A stretch of 64,000 bases of DNA from Bryum argenteum (GCA_037043015.1 CM073324.1:8763013-8827012), one strand, 5' to 3'; shown: positions 1 to 11,508, counted from the first letter of the stretch. A program made the numbers and translations. Notes: a model not told the origin generated them from the letters alone.

Positions 1-491
1 CCCTCGCATTTGCTTGAAAGCGATTCATTAATTCACCTAATATAGAACATTTCTGAATTCCATTACGTTAACTGTGAGAGGATTGATAAGATTGCGTTAT
101 CAAAGAAATAAGCCTGCTTGATTATAAGGCAATTCTGGTACTTGCAATCTGGACCTCGGACGAGGGTAGTTAAAGTGACCTAGTGTAAGTCTCAGTATCA
201 GGAGTGATAATAGTATTACTGCAAGAGTGGTGCATTTCACTCGTCGGTACATGCATATGACTCTCGAAGGAAGTATACGAGGGTGGAAGTCTGTGTCCCT
301 GATTTCGCTCATATTCTGATTTTTCGATCAGCAATTATGGACAATTCAGCATATATAATTGGTTGTTGTTAGATCTGATAAAACAGCAGGAGATAATAGC
401 AGGGGTTGGTGTTCTTACTCGGGTTCACTGATTGAGTTCGACAGCGATTGTTAGTTAATATGGTTGTGATGTCGTTGGCAGGCTTTTGCAG

Positions 492-1666
492 GCGGGCCTA
501 TGATGCAAGCAAGGAATTTTGCTGTAATGACAGGTGTAAATGCTGGTATTACGTGTGCTATGAAGCGAGCTCGCGGTGGTGTGGAAGATCTTCAAACAAG
601 GTGATTCTCTCTTACATTGCTGCAGTGGTTTTCTTCACAATCTGGATCAATTTGATCAATGTATTTTAGTCAACTAAAACTTTGTGTTGGAGTGCAGTGT
701 GGTGGCCGCATTTGGTTCTGGTGCAGTTTTTTCAGCAGTGAGTGGAATGGGTGGCCCGAACGTGCTTGGCAATGCCCTCACCACAGGATTTTTCTTTGCC
801 TTGGTTCAAGGAGGCTTATACCAGGTATGAATCTGAATGATTTCGGAGCGTGGGAAGCGTGTCATTCTTGTTACTCGTTTTGGGTGCTCCAGTGAACAAT
901 CAACGCCGTTACTAAGGTTTTCTGTACGATTTTCTGTATTCCATTCTTCTTAGCGAAAGTCACAGATTTAATATTTCACAACAGTTGGCCTTAACTCGAT
1001 ACTTTTTCCTGGCTACAGGTAGGGAAGAAGTTTGCTAAGACTCCTACAGAAGACAAAGATTACTCGCGAGGGAAGAGTATGTTGCAGAAGCTTGAGCTTC
1101 AAAAGTATGAAAAGAACTTCAGGAAGGGCCTGCTCACAGATTCAACGTTACACCTTGTTAACGACAGGTTTGTTCCTGTCATATGTCCCTTTTCCAAGTA
1201 TTATCACCTTGAATACAGATATCCCCTTACGGATTGTGGCTTTTTCTCACATCTAGGTTGTAGTAACAAGATTTTTTGAGGCTTAATCACATGAGGTGTG
1301 GAACTGTGGTTTGTGCAGTGCCTTAAGAGATGTACAAATTCCCCCAGGTCCCAGGCTTCTAATTTTGGATCACTTACAAAGGTATGGTACATTCTCATAG
1401 TATTCACAGAAAGAGCTCTCTTATTTTGGTTCATTGCTTGAACTTCAGTTTACTTTCTTGAGTCCTCACACTGTTTTTGTTGTCAGCATCAGTCTTTCAC
1501 GAAGGCGAAGGGTTAGGTTCTGTAGTTGTGTTTACTAGTTCCTGCTTCTACAATCCTGTGCAGTTCATTGCCCTTGTGCTGTGAGACTCTTGCCTATATG
1601 AAAGATAGTAACATTGAGTTGCTTCACTGTTGCAGGTCTGACGGTGTCACAGGAAGGGCCATCTGA
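492..1666 (+). CDS. HP30: HP30-like Tim17/22/23 family protein with C-terminal SAM domain (5' end outside window)
   Basis: Exons read at 492-600, 698-824, 1019-1167, 1319-1381 and 1636-1666, all with GT-AG borders and consistent phases; 158 residues plus stop. The first exon (GPMMQARNFAVMTGVNAG) and second (VVAAFGSGAVFSAVSG, GNALTTGFFFALVQGG) give the Gly-rich hydrophobic helices of the Tim17/22/23 fold. The next exons (SMLQKLELQKYEKNF, then LRDVQIPPGPRLLILDHLQ) form a SAM domain. This order matches the plant HP30 proteins, known as translocase components of the chloroplast inner envelope for proteins without a transit peptide, and classed as mitochondrial-type Tim22 relatives. Compared with the family, roughly the first 120 residues are missing; nothing coding-like is visible in 1-491, so the upstream exons lie outside the window. 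The last exon is the least certain: an alternative acceptor near 1653 would give a different short tail. Family assignment is firm; subcellular role is inferred. Confidence 0.88.
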
Positions 1667-2349
1667 TGGTCAAGATGTTATTGCACATGTAGAATAGAAG
1701 AGAGAGTTGTAACTTATCTTCTCCAAGACTTCAGTTCTGTAACAACCATCGTGTTTCGTTGAGAAGTAGAGCTTATTTGCATCAATTTTTCTTAGAATGC
1801 CAATTTAGCTGAGTGGCGTCAGCAATTTCTTACTGTTTTCGAGCCTAATCAATTTGCACCGTTGTTAGCCTCTACATGGGTCATACTTTCTTATCTGATG
1901 ACTATTCTAAGAAGTGAACCAAGTGGAGTCGTTAAAACATCACCTTAACGGTTCAAGATATTTCTAGATTTAAAAATCATTTTACAAGCTGCCATTTTCA
2001 TTTATGAAATTTTCCTTCAATAACATATTGGTAGTTCCAACTATGTCAAGCGGCACACAGACAAATATATCGTGCAAATACGCATATTACATATGCATGA
2101 ATGAATCCCAGTAAGTATCAAGGGGACATTGAAAAGACAGAGTAGAGTAAACAAATAACATCACAATATAAATCTAGCAAAAGATGTGTTACTAATCATT
2201 GAACTCTACAAATAAAAACCTCTTTCAATTTTTATGTAAACACTATGTCATGTAGTGCAGTTTTATAATACTTTTTATGCGTAATTGTGAGTTGACATGG
2301 TCCCTCATCATGAAATATTTAGTTAGGTTTTTGGAGTTGCATACTAGTG
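1667..2349. other. 3' flank of HP30-like gene, no gene seen
   Basis: AT-rich sequence with no supported ORF. The first 150-300 bases probably hold the 3' UTR of the gene ending at 1666. No terminator or polyadenylation site could be fixed by eye. Confidence 0.5.
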
Positions 2350-2419
2350 TTCTACAATGTCACAGAGTTTGCACGCTTGCAAATATCATGTTGCGTTGAA
2401 AATGCTTGAACATCTTTCT

Positions 2420-2640
2420 TGCGTTGCACGGCGTGAAGTGTCTTGTGGGATTGCACTCCTGATGGCTTCTGATCACTGTTGTGACCAGTTTTGTCCCGTT
2501 GCATGCTTGACCGCTTGTGATCGAGTGTTGTCAGTCTTGTCCCATTGCACGCTTGACCACTTGTAATCGACCATGAACAGGTCATGTCCGGTTGCACGCT
2601 TGATTGCTTGTGAATTGTCTTGTCGAGTTTTCGCAATCAT
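2420..2640. repeat. degenerate tandem repeat, unit about 46 bp
   Basis: Successive units begin with GTTGCA(C/T)GCTTGA followed by a C(G/A)CTTGT(G/A)ATCGA stretch; clear units start near 2498, 2544 and 2591, with weaker ones upstream. The ORFs crossing it are products of the repeat. The same GTTGCA(C/T) motif recurs at 46800-47060. Confidence 0.7.
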
Positions 2641-3322
2641 ACGTATGTGAACCATATTGTCAGACTTTAAGGGTTGAAAGCGTACAAGTCCTTTCAAGCT
2701 GGCACACTTAAAAAATGTCTTGTCTTGATTTTACACTTGTGAAAGAATTTATAAGGATTACATGTCCAAAATGATTTTCAAAGACATTGCACATTGTGTT
2801 ATATGTTCTGTCATTCTCAGGTTGCACAAAATCTATTATTTTTTCAAGGTAATTGTAACATGTCTTTTTTGGGATTGCATGCTATGATGGTGAGATCTTA
2901 TTTAAGAGCACTTACAAACCTCCAAAAAACTTTGTCATAACATCACCAAAAATACTAATGACTATTATTTTTTAATCAAAAACTCAAATTCACTCATATC
3001 TCACTCCACAATCGTAAGTACAATTTCAATATCTTCCATGTGCCACACTATAGTAAATGTCAACCCAAATACCAACTTACATTTGTGAGGCATAGTATCG
3101 TTATGCAACATGATAGTTTGAAGACTTTCTATTTGGAAACAGCAACCAAAAACATCGAACTACAGACACGATCCTCTGAAAGAATCCTACTCACGTATAG
3201 AAAAGATCATTCGCATCTGGATCCGAAGCTTATGGCTTCTCAGAGCCAATGGCACCAGAAGATCCTCGCATTTCCAACTGACTCAAACTCGTGAACTGCT
3301 ACAAGGGCGTGATTATGGCAAT

Positions 3323-3483
3323 AACACGTAATTCGTTATAATGGGAATATTCAGATTATCAAATTGATGACAATTGAGCTTGAGTTGAGCCAAATGTAAT
3401 GTGTGGGTACATTTAGCTCGACTTAAGCTAAACCCACATTTCTCAAAATCAGTGAATAATACCATTATAACGAATTACGTGTT
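3323..3483. mobile_element. 161-bp MITE with 22-bp perfect inverted termini and CAAT target duplication
   Basis: Left terminus starts AACACGTAATTCGTTATAAT and is repeated perfectly inverted at the right end (3462-3483). CAAT flanks both ends (3319-3322 and 3484-3487). The equivalent place in the right arm (around 28640-28660) lacks the insertion, which confirms the limits. The interior is itself partly palindromic (GTGGGT / ACCCAC around 3405 and 3430). No coding capacity. The superfamily is not clear from a 4-bp duplication alone. Confidence 0.85.
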
Positions 3484-3629
3484 CAATTCACTGCTCGGAC
3501 GAAGATCCCATGCCAAACATTACTAGAAGTAGTCCACCGGTACTGTTACCATAATGAACAGAGCCGATTGTCTCTAATGCAGCTCCATCCTACACAGTCA
3601 CACACGCGTTTACAAGCGTATGACCTTAA

Positions 3630-3888
3630 CCCCTGAGCGCCCCCTCCAAAAAGCCCGAAAATCAAGGTGTGGAGACCGTGCCCAAGCTTGTCGGGTGTCA
3701 ATTCTGCAGAAATTGATTATTTTCAATTTCACCGTTGAGAAACATGAAGAACAGGGATGCAAAGGTGTGGGAAAAATTGGGATGGATTTCACCGCACGGA
3801 TTTGGTTTTTATAATGGTCAAACAATGGTTGACTTCTGACTGGCGGAATTCCTGGCGGACACATTTAGTCCGCAGGGGCGCTCAGGGG
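3630..3888. mobile_element. 259-bp TTAA-flanked MITE
   Basis: Termini are CCCCTGAGCGCCCC and GGGGCGCTCAGGGG, a perfect 14-bp inverted pair, flanked by TTAA at 3626-3629 and 3889-3892. Copy B has the uninterrupted TTAA site at about 6733. A TTAA duplication with C-rich termini is typical of piggyBac-type elements; from memory, Sola3-type elements also use TTAA. No transposase is encoded, so the superfamily is inferred. Confidence 0.85.
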
Positions 3889-4611
3889 TTAACACTGCCA
3901 TTCGCACCACCATCAACATACATCTCAGTCATCCCACACTCTCCACGTCCGAAAGCCACACAGCCGAACAACGCAACATCCAGACGAAGGCTCCAGCCCA
4001 TAGACACCATGGAGCAGATAACCCATTCGCCGATCCCTCACAGTCACGCAACCGTGACCCCAAGAATATGCAACATCTACACGACACCCATGTCTGTCAT
4101 AAACACAACACAAAATACTTATCACTGTTACAAACAAACCAACAGAGCGAACTTTTGGTTCAATTTCTGCGAGCCAACAGCCCTGACTACTTCAACATAC
4201 TAGCAACAAGTCAGCCACATACGAGCTTTCACTTCTGCGTGAACTCACAAATCTACGGGCACTGCCAATGAAACACGAGTATAATGGATGGAGAATACAC
4301 CCCTGAAGAGTACACAATACATGCCGACACCCCCAGAAATCTAGAATGTAAAGCTCGGGACAGAATCATACCCTTCTAAGGAACATAGCTTCAGGGTCCC
4401 TTTACACTATGGACCAGCAGCTGTCACCATGATAAATCAAAAATGGATTTTTGAGTGGCTTGGTCACTCACTTTTGAGTAAAGTGGGTTTGGACCGGGAG
4501 AAGTTTGAACTGAGTTCTCTAATATAAATCTTCATCTTTTTCTCTCTTACCCTCCCCTTTTGCCTCCTTTCTTTTTTACTTAACACTAGCCAATCAATGA
4601 TTTTTAAGCCT

Positions 4612-4669
4612 CATGGTCTCCTTGAGTCTAGGTATTTGCTTCGACTCAACTCTAATCAAGGAGACCATG
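4612..4669. repeat. short perfect hairpin
   Basis: CATGGTCTCCTTGA at the left pairs with TCAAGGAGACCATG at the right, a 14-bp perfect stem with a loop of about 30 bases. It may be a tiny MITE or the tip of a larger palindrome; no function is visible. Confidence 0.6.
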
Positions 4670-5114
4670 TAAATATTGTTCATTATGCAAACTTTAGCAT
4701 ACTTTTGGGACCTCAAAGATAATGCTCATTCTCATTTTTTTTTTAAGGAAGTGTAAAGCCAAATGAGACCAAGGGCATTGTACTCTCCAATCACAAATCT
4801 TAAAAAGCCATGGTCAATATTCATGGTCCATATTGTATAGCGACCCTCATAGTAGTAGTATAATAGTTGAATCAATTTCTTTCTTTTTTTCTTTCTTATT
4901 TATTACTCTTTTCGGTACTGCAGATGATGTTGCTTGAGAGCTTCAAATTGGTTTACATTGGAGGTGACATCTTCTTATGAGAGGCATTGGTTCGAATCAG
5001 AGAAAAGTATACCATTTAGAAATATATAAACAAAAGTTGCTCATTCACATCACAGGTGAAATCATATAAATCATGTGTCAACCTTTCACATCCTAATAAA
5101 TGGAGACTGCACAA

Positions 5115-5720
5115 GAATCTTTTAGATAGACGTGTCAGATTCAAGAGCCCACAAAGAGAATCTAACTGGCGGCATAAGCCCATAATACAAATCTAGTGGA
5201 GGTGACATGTTCACAAACCCGAAAAAGGAATCAAACAGAGGTAATCCTTTACGTCTTTACGAGCCAGAAAAGGGGATCTTTTCAATGTGCGTGATGTCAC
5301 CTATTTTCAAGATAGGCAACTCATTTCAGAGGTGACCATTCAATTCCCTTTTGGGAAACGAAATGAAAAAATAGTATATCAAGGCTAGTGGCTACAAAAG
5401 GGTCAGTTTTTAGAAAGGGGTGTCAGATCCTGAAGCCTACGAAGAGAATCTAACGGAAGTGAGTGGCACAAGCCCAAATTGAAAATCTAGAGGAGGTGAC
5501 AAGTCCACGAATCCAAAAAGGAATCAAACAGAGGTAATCATGTACGTCTTTACGAGCCCAAAAAACGGATCAAATCAATGTCAGTGATGTAACCTATTTT
5601 CAAGCAAGGCATCAAAAGTGACCATTCAAGATCATTTTTTTAAGAAATTAATTGAAAAAAATAGTACATCAAGGCCAGTGGCCATTGAAGTGACCATTTT
5701 CTAAGCTTAAACCACGAATC
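5115..5720. repeat. tandem duplication of about 300 bp within the left arm
   Basis: 5125-5420 and 5425-5710 are imperfect direct copies. Both carry GTGTCAGAT..AGAGAATCTAAC, then GAGGTGACA, GGAATCAAACAGAGGTAATC and CCTATTTTCAAG in the same order. The right arm has a single copy of this block (30520-30800, inverted). No gene. Confidence 0.75.
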
Positions 5721-7555
5721 AAGAGAGGTGATGGTTTTGTAGCCCAAAAAGGCATCAAACAGAGGTGACCTATTCACATCAAAGGTGGATGGAAACTTTA
5801 AAAAAGTCCATGATGCACTTTAAAATCTCAATGATGTTATCGGCAGTCCCAATAAGAACTCAAGCATTATCAAACTGTAAATGAAAGTCATTCTATGACG
5901 TATATCCTATGTGACTTTAAATTATATCTTCTTAGTTTCCAAAACCCTATATTTTATGAACACACTAAGTTGTAGGGGATCCGAACATATACCCTAATTT
6001 CCATAGCAATCTATGTATAAATAATACTACATCAATATAAAACATTGCTCCAAATATTGTGATGGTCAACATTTCTAGAATACTATTGGGCAATATTGAT
6101 ACTGCCCAAATGCTCTTGGTGTTCATATTGTTTGAAGGAAAAAGATGTGCGAAGGAATACAAACAATTACCCATCAAGTACTGTCCAAACATCAAACTTC
6201 TTGTCCACACGTCATTGAAGTGTCTAGGGTAACTATCAGGGACATCACATAAACTCAGACTACATATTCTCTTTTCCGGCTAGACGCAAACTGAACTCAA
6301 CAGTGCTAGAGATATTGATAACTTCTAAACAAATTTCGGATGCACCTTCGATCACAAGCATAACAGAGCTCTACTAGGTGATTCAGACTATACAGGTACA
6401 AATACATTGAAACCCGATCCTAGACTATCCTGCTTCAAGCAAGGAACAAGTATCAATCAACAGCCTTCATGATATAAGAAAACAATGACAACGCACATGA
6501 TACTTCGAAGAATACTCATGGAGGAACAGCAACACACATCTAACCACAGACACGATCCTCTCAGAGAATGCCACTCACGTCCAGAGAAAATCATTCGCAT
6601 CTGGAATCGAAGCTTATGGCTTCTAAGAGCCAATGGCACCAAATGATCCTTGCCTTTCCCACTCCCTCAACCTCATGCCTAATTTTCACAGCTCCATCCT
6701 ACACAGTCACACACGCGGTTACAAGTGTATGACCTTAACACTGCCATTCGCACCACCATCAACATACATCTCAGTCATCCCACACTCTCCACGTACTAGA
6801 GCCAAATAGCCTCAGAACGCAAGGTCCAGACGAAGGCTCCAGCCCAAAGAGAGCGTGGAGCAAATTACCATCCCTTACACTAACGCAACCGTGACCCCAA
6901 CATCCCCCAAAAGACTTATATCTGTCATAAACACAACATAAAATACTTATCACTGTTACAAACACAATATACTTTTGGTTCATTTTCTGCGATCCAACAG
7001 CCCTGACTACACCAACATACTAGCAACAAGTCAGTCACACAGGACCTTTCACTTCTGCGAGAACGTGAACTCACAAATCTACGGCCACTGCCAATAAAAC
7101 ACTAAAGTCGTGGAGACTGCACCCCTGAAGGTTACACAACAAATGCCGACATCCCAAAAAACTTAGAATGTAAAGCTCGGGACAGTATATAACATCACTG
7201 TATCACAAGTAGAAAAAATTCATGGCCACCTCAATGACCATGGCGGAGCTCCGACATCCCACGGAAAACTGACCACAAAAAAAAAAGCCCATCCCACGCC
7301 CTACAAGCACTCCACATTTGCATAGTGTTCCGTTTTCTGCAGCTGCAAACTTTGAATGCCTTCTTGTGCTTCATACAACATACTCAACCCGACCGGACCG
7401 ACGCGGGGACCCATTTCGCAAGGAGTCATCGCAATTTATGTATGCCATGGCAGCACGCTGAGCAACGCAGACACTCGTGGCACCCGCAACCACGACTCCT
7501 GCTCTTTGCTTGCCCAACTGCCTCACATCCGTAAAACTATCCCAAGCGTGCATCT

Positions 7556-10107
7556 CTACGCGGTGCCCCTTTTCCGCTCCCGCCAGTTCTCTCCCCACAC
7601 TCGCGCCTCCGCCACCGCTCGCTCGCGTTCGCGAGTTGGCGCCTGCGATGTCGCACCCCTCCGCCCCGCATACCCCGGGCTGTCCCGCCCTCCTCCGTCG
7701 TACCGCTCCCACTCCTCCGACTCCCGCTTCCGCCCCGACCCCGACTCCGACCCCCGCGACTCCTCCAATATCCCGTTCGCCACCCGCGCCCGCGCCCCTC
7801 CGTCCTTCACTCGCAAATCCGGCGACGCTGCTTGCGACCGCACCGACGGCGATCGTGGCCCGCCGCCCTTCCGCTCCTTCATCAGCCGCTCCTCCACTGC
7901 GTTCGCTCCCGGTGGCATCTTCTTCTGATTCTTCTCACGCGATGGTGTCGACGGTGCAAACCGACTGTTCCCCAGCGGATGCACCCCCGGGTCGTAGATT
8001 TGCGACGCCAGGTAGCTCAGAGCCGTCACCACGTCCCCGATCAGAGGCCGCGTTGCAGCCTGCTCCTGCAGACACATCGCTGCCACTGCCAATGCCTGGT
8101 ACAACCCTCGCATTGGGTACCGTCCCTGCAGCATCGGGTCCGCCATCGATGGGAACTTCCTTCTGTCTTTGAAAAGGGGCCGCGCCTGCACAACACCAAT
8201 GAACCTCATTACCACACCACCAATGAACCTCATTACCACACCCCCAACTTACATCCTTTTCACACATAAATACCTGACACACATCGTCCACGGACTAGAC
8301 AGCCCTGCGTGCATTATCAAACCCCACATGCATCTCACCTTCTATCCATCCCTTCCAACTCCTCATACGTTCTACCAAACACATGACACAACAAACATAG
8401 GAGACGTCACTTTACCCATGCCACCAGGTTGTGCTCCCCGGCTGCCCTCGAGTTGTCGATGGCCTTCCGCCCCGTTATCAGCTCCAGCAACACCACGCCG
8501 AAGCTGTACACGTCCGACTTCAGCGTCAGCTGCCCCGTCATTGCGTACTCCGGAGCGCAATACCCGTACGTCCCCATCACGCGCGTCGACACGTGCGTCT
8601 TGTCGCCCACCGGCCCCAGCTTCGCCAGCCCGAAGTCCGACAGCTTCGGGTGGAACCCCTCGTCCAGCAGAATGTTCGACGACTTGAAGTCCCGGTAGAT
8701 CACCGGCGGATTCGCCTTGTCGTGCAGATACTCCAGCCCCCGCGCCGCGCCCGCCGCGATCTTCATGCGCGTGTTCCAGTCCAGGCACTCCTTGTCCGGC
8801 GGCAAGTCTGCACACACATCCCAACCCCACCCTCAGTTCACAATCCCCACACTACCCTCACCACCACAAACCTATCCTTGCGAATGCAACACCCTCGCCT
8901 TCTCACCATGCAGATGGTCTTCCAGGCACCCCAGCGGCATGAACTCGTACACCAACAGTCGCTGGTCGCCATCCGCGCAGTACCCGATTAGATTTACAAG
9001 GTTTGCATGGTGCAGCAGACTCAGCATCAACACTTCCACCAGAAACTCCCGGTTCCCCTGCAACCCGTTGCGATCCAGCTGCTTCACCGCCACCACCTGC
9101 ATCCTCACACTCCACCATCAGCACATCCCATCCCGTCCCCTTCCACACTGCACGTCCACATTCACCCACTCGCTACTCTACCTCTAACATAACTCGCACA
9201 CATCAACCGGAATACACTTCACTCCACCATCTGCTCCTTTCACTTGCCTGCCCGGTGTTCTCAAGACGACCTTTGTAAACTCGACCGAAACCCCCCTCGC
9301 CCAGCAAGCAATCCTCTCTGAAGTTCTTCGTCGCAGCAGCCAGTTCTCGGAACGTAAACGTCTGGGCCGCAATGTGCCCCGTGCTCCCCTCACGCTGCTG
9401 TGGCACCGGGGCCTCCGTTCTCTCATACGAACTGTTGCTTCTCACCACCTCTCTACCACCTGAACAACCACATCACACACCCCACCCTTCCATCAACTCA
9501 CAACCCGCACCCTTACAATTAGGTCAATTCCCTCCGCTCTCAACCCCAAGCGCACTCGTCATGCACCCTCCCCCGCTCAAATCATTGCACAATCACCACG
9601 CTGCTCTCACGCTCGATTCCTCACCCTACTGACCCAAACCCTTTCTCGCGTCCCTCGCCACCCAGCGTCCTGCCTCACACTCCTGCAAACTTTCTCGAAC
9701 TCGAGGACCACTTGCGCATATCCACAACCCCAGTTTGTACGTGCAACTCCAACAACGGCAACCTCGAGCACTCACTGATTGCATCCGGGTCCGACCTGAC
9801 CAATGTACCACCTCTCTCGTCACCTCTCTCCTCCCCTCTAACAACCCCTGCATGCCTACCGATTCTCCGCCCCTAGCAATCATCACATCGGCATTCCACC
9901 AGACGCACCTGCCGTCGGCTTGCCACCCACATGCATCTCAACTGCGGCCAAAAGAGCGACGTGAATATGCTTACCTGTCGGACCCGTCTGCACTGGCGCC
10001 ACCACGGGATTGGTAGCTGGCGATTGCCCATCCCGGCTGCTCGTGATGTTCTCGTCCCTCTTGATCGGCTTCTTGGGTTTACCATCGAAGCATGGAAAAC
10101 AGCCCAT
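7556..10107 (-). CDS. receptor-like cytoplasmic kinase, RLCK-VII / PBL27-like (left copy)
   Basis: Exons on the minus strand: 10107-9975, 9459-9248, 9096-8907, 8807-8416 and 8185-7556, giving 1557 bases and 518 residues. Start chosen at MGCFPCF, the classic RLCK-VII N-terminus: Gly2 for myristoylation, Cys3 and Cys6 for palmitoylation, so plasma-membrane anchored. Kinase domain about 92-380: P-loop GEGGFGRV (98-105), VAVK with Lys120, catalytic YRDFKSSN (Asp218), DFG Asp236, activation-segment GDKTHVST and APE 263-265. The tail of about 130 residues is Arg/Ser-rich and ends with [12 protein letters not shown], as in PBL27. All catalytic residues are present, so an active Ser/Thr kinase is expected, relaying receptor-kinase (chitin/immune-type) signals; that role is inferred from the family. 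Intron 2 has a GC donor (CAG|GCAAGT). The protein is identical to that of the gene at 25089-27688, which points the opposite way. Confidence 0.93.
8195..8242. repeat. 24-bp tandem repeat in RLCK intron 4, two units
   Basis: Two perfect units (ACCAATGAACCTCATTACCA + CACC, plus-strand reading). The right-arm gene has four units at the same place, which accounts for the whole 48-base difference between the two introns (230 and 278 bases). Confidence 0.9.
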
Positions 10108-10839
10108 CTCTCTATACACGTCCTGCCCTTACAACACTGTTTTTCTTGAGCTCTTCGTCCTCCCACTATTGCTCTCCCTGTCTCCACTATACCATGAACC
10201 ACCACGGTATCGGAATGCTCATGCGGCTCCGCTCACAAACTCCTCGCATCTCCAATCGCAGTGCACTACCTCGCTATTCACCCCGCGCACTCCACGCTCC
10301 AGTGCGAACACAGAGCTACAAAAAAGCACCCTATCGCAGCAGCTGCTTGGGCCAGCGCAACTCCCAGGCACCGTGATCATTGCCGACTGAACAACACCCC
10401 TAGATCCAGTTGCGCTCCTGCTCGCCCTGAATCACTCCGACTCTAACACATACCACAAAATGGGACTCCTGCCCTGGCGCCCACGCACCACACATCTGCC
10501 GCACTGATGATTCGGCCGAAGCAGGCCCGTCCATCGCCCGTCTGAGACCAGGTGGGGTAGACAAAGTGAGAAGGGGTCCTACAACAAAACCAACAAACAA
10601 TCGCTACCAGTGGACTAAATCAGAAGACACATGGGGCAATGCTAGGAGCGCCTACTCGGACGGAAATTGCGAAGTGAAGCTGGGGTTCAGGGTGCTCACG
10701 ATTCTACACGGTTTCGTGTGTGGGGCGAGACGAGACTAATAAGAAAGCCACGACGGTGCTGTAAGTTGGGTCGGGCATGTGAAGTAGAAAAAAGGCATGT
10801 TGAGGGTTCGAGCTTCGCTCTCCCTCCGTGCGTGGTCTG

Positions 10840-10893
10840 GTGTTGCGCGCTCAATGCTACGCTGGTGTTGCGCGCTCAATGCTACGCTGGTGC
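10840..10893. repeat. 25-bp direct duplication (left arm only)
   Basis: TGTTGCGCGCTCAATGCTAC + GCTGG occurs twice in a row. The right arm has one related unit near 24340. It lies in the diverged inner part of the arm, upstream of the kinase gene. Confidence 0.75.
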
Positions 10894-11290
10894 TGCTGCT
10901 GCTCCTTGTTCGCAGGTGCTGGTTCTGATGCGGGTGCTGCAACCCCAATCCCTCCCTCCCTTGCCCACCGGGCTCGTAGTGTCTGCCTTCGCTCACTCCT
11001 TTCCTCCCGGTTCTATACTCTACAGTGTTCTCCTGTTGTCGCTTGCGCGGGCCTCGCCCGCTTGCCCTGAAGCTCCCAAGGCAGGCTTGGATGGGGAGAG
11101 TCTGGCCTACCAATTTCTTGCGACGTCGAACCCCTCTCATTCATTGCAAGTTATTTGAATCATCCGTTTCTCTCATCTTTCCACTTTTGACATCTTCCAA
11201 AGCGTATCCTAGAATGTCTATATAACCTTCATAAGTTGTTCATCTCTTGTAGATCGTCATGTGCTTAGAACCGCGCGATTGTTTCACGTT

Positions 11291-11508
11291 GGAGTTTATT
11301 CATCCATTTGCAACTTTTCGTCGTGGAGAAATCGTGACACGTCGCAAAGGGCCGATGAACGTCGGAGTTTATGTATTCATTTGCAACTTTTCGTCGTGGA
11401 GAAATAGTGACGCGTTGCAAAGGGCCAATGAACGTTGGACTTTATTCATCCATTTGCAACTTTTCGTCGTGGAGAAATCGAGGCACGTTGCTAAGGGCCG
11501 GTGGGATA
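11291..11508. repeat. 73-bp tandem repeat, three units plus partial copies
   Basis: Units start with GGA(G/C)TTTAT at 11291, 11364 and 11437 (exact 73-bp period) and share CATTTGCAACTTTTCGTCGT. Shorter pieces (ATCGTGACCCGTTGCAAAGG; GATAAACGACAAAGT twice) continue to about 11585. It begins 80 bases inside the inner edge of the left arm and is absent from the right arm. The ORF over it is a repeat product. Confidence 0.85.

Larger units (their letters stand above)
3117..4363. repeat. extra direct copy of the sequence downstream of the RLCK gene (copy A)
   Basis: This block aligns in direct orientation with about 6520-7185 (copy B, inside the left arm) and in inverted orientation with about 28080-28780 (copy C, right arm). 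Landmarks shared by all three are GCAGCTCCATCCTACACAGT, ATTCGCACCACCATCAACA and AGAATGTAAAGCTCGGGACA. Copy A is longer because it carries two transposon insertions (3323-3483 and 3630-3888). It ends within a few bases of the point where the near-identical core of the inverted arms begins. No gene is seen in it. Confidence 0.85.
4965..11210. repeat. left arm of large inverted duplication
   Basis: Collinear, in reverse orientation, with about 24020-30960. Outer part (4965-7160): related but clearly diverged, with indels. Core (about 7160-10450): almost identical base for base across exons and introns. Inner part (10450-11210): diverged again. The inner edge is marked by CTCTCATCTTTCCA near 11170 matching 24050 inverted; the outer edge by the TTCACATCA(C/A)AGGTGAA motif near 5045 matching 30880. 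The arm contains one complete RLCK gene. Edges are accurate to perhaps 30 bases. Confidence 0.9.

Noticed and set aside
1-491. Search for upstream exons of the HP30-like gene
   Set aside because: No stretch matches the expected N-terminal part; the 73-codon ORF at 448 is the real exon read in the wrong frame.
4920-5000. Possible tRNA-derived sequence (GGTTCGAATC box at about 4989)
   Set aside because: No acceptor stem or convincing A box could be paired, and the right-arm copy lacks the box.
7356-8172. Long Pro/Arg-rich ORFs on the plus strand (190 and 231 codons)
   Set aside because: They are antisense shadows of the GC-rich last exon of the left kinase gene; the same shadows occur on the minus strand at 27072-27888.
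8372-8991. ORFs of 150-186 codons in other frames over kinase exons 3 and 4
   Set aside because: The correct frame gives a complete kinase domain; the others have biased composition and appear in both copies only because the DNA is nearly identical.
10667-11158. 163-codon ORF upstream of the left kinase
   Set aside because: The right-arm counterpart (24022-24510) differs in frame and sequence by indels, and no family was recognised; probably 5' flank.
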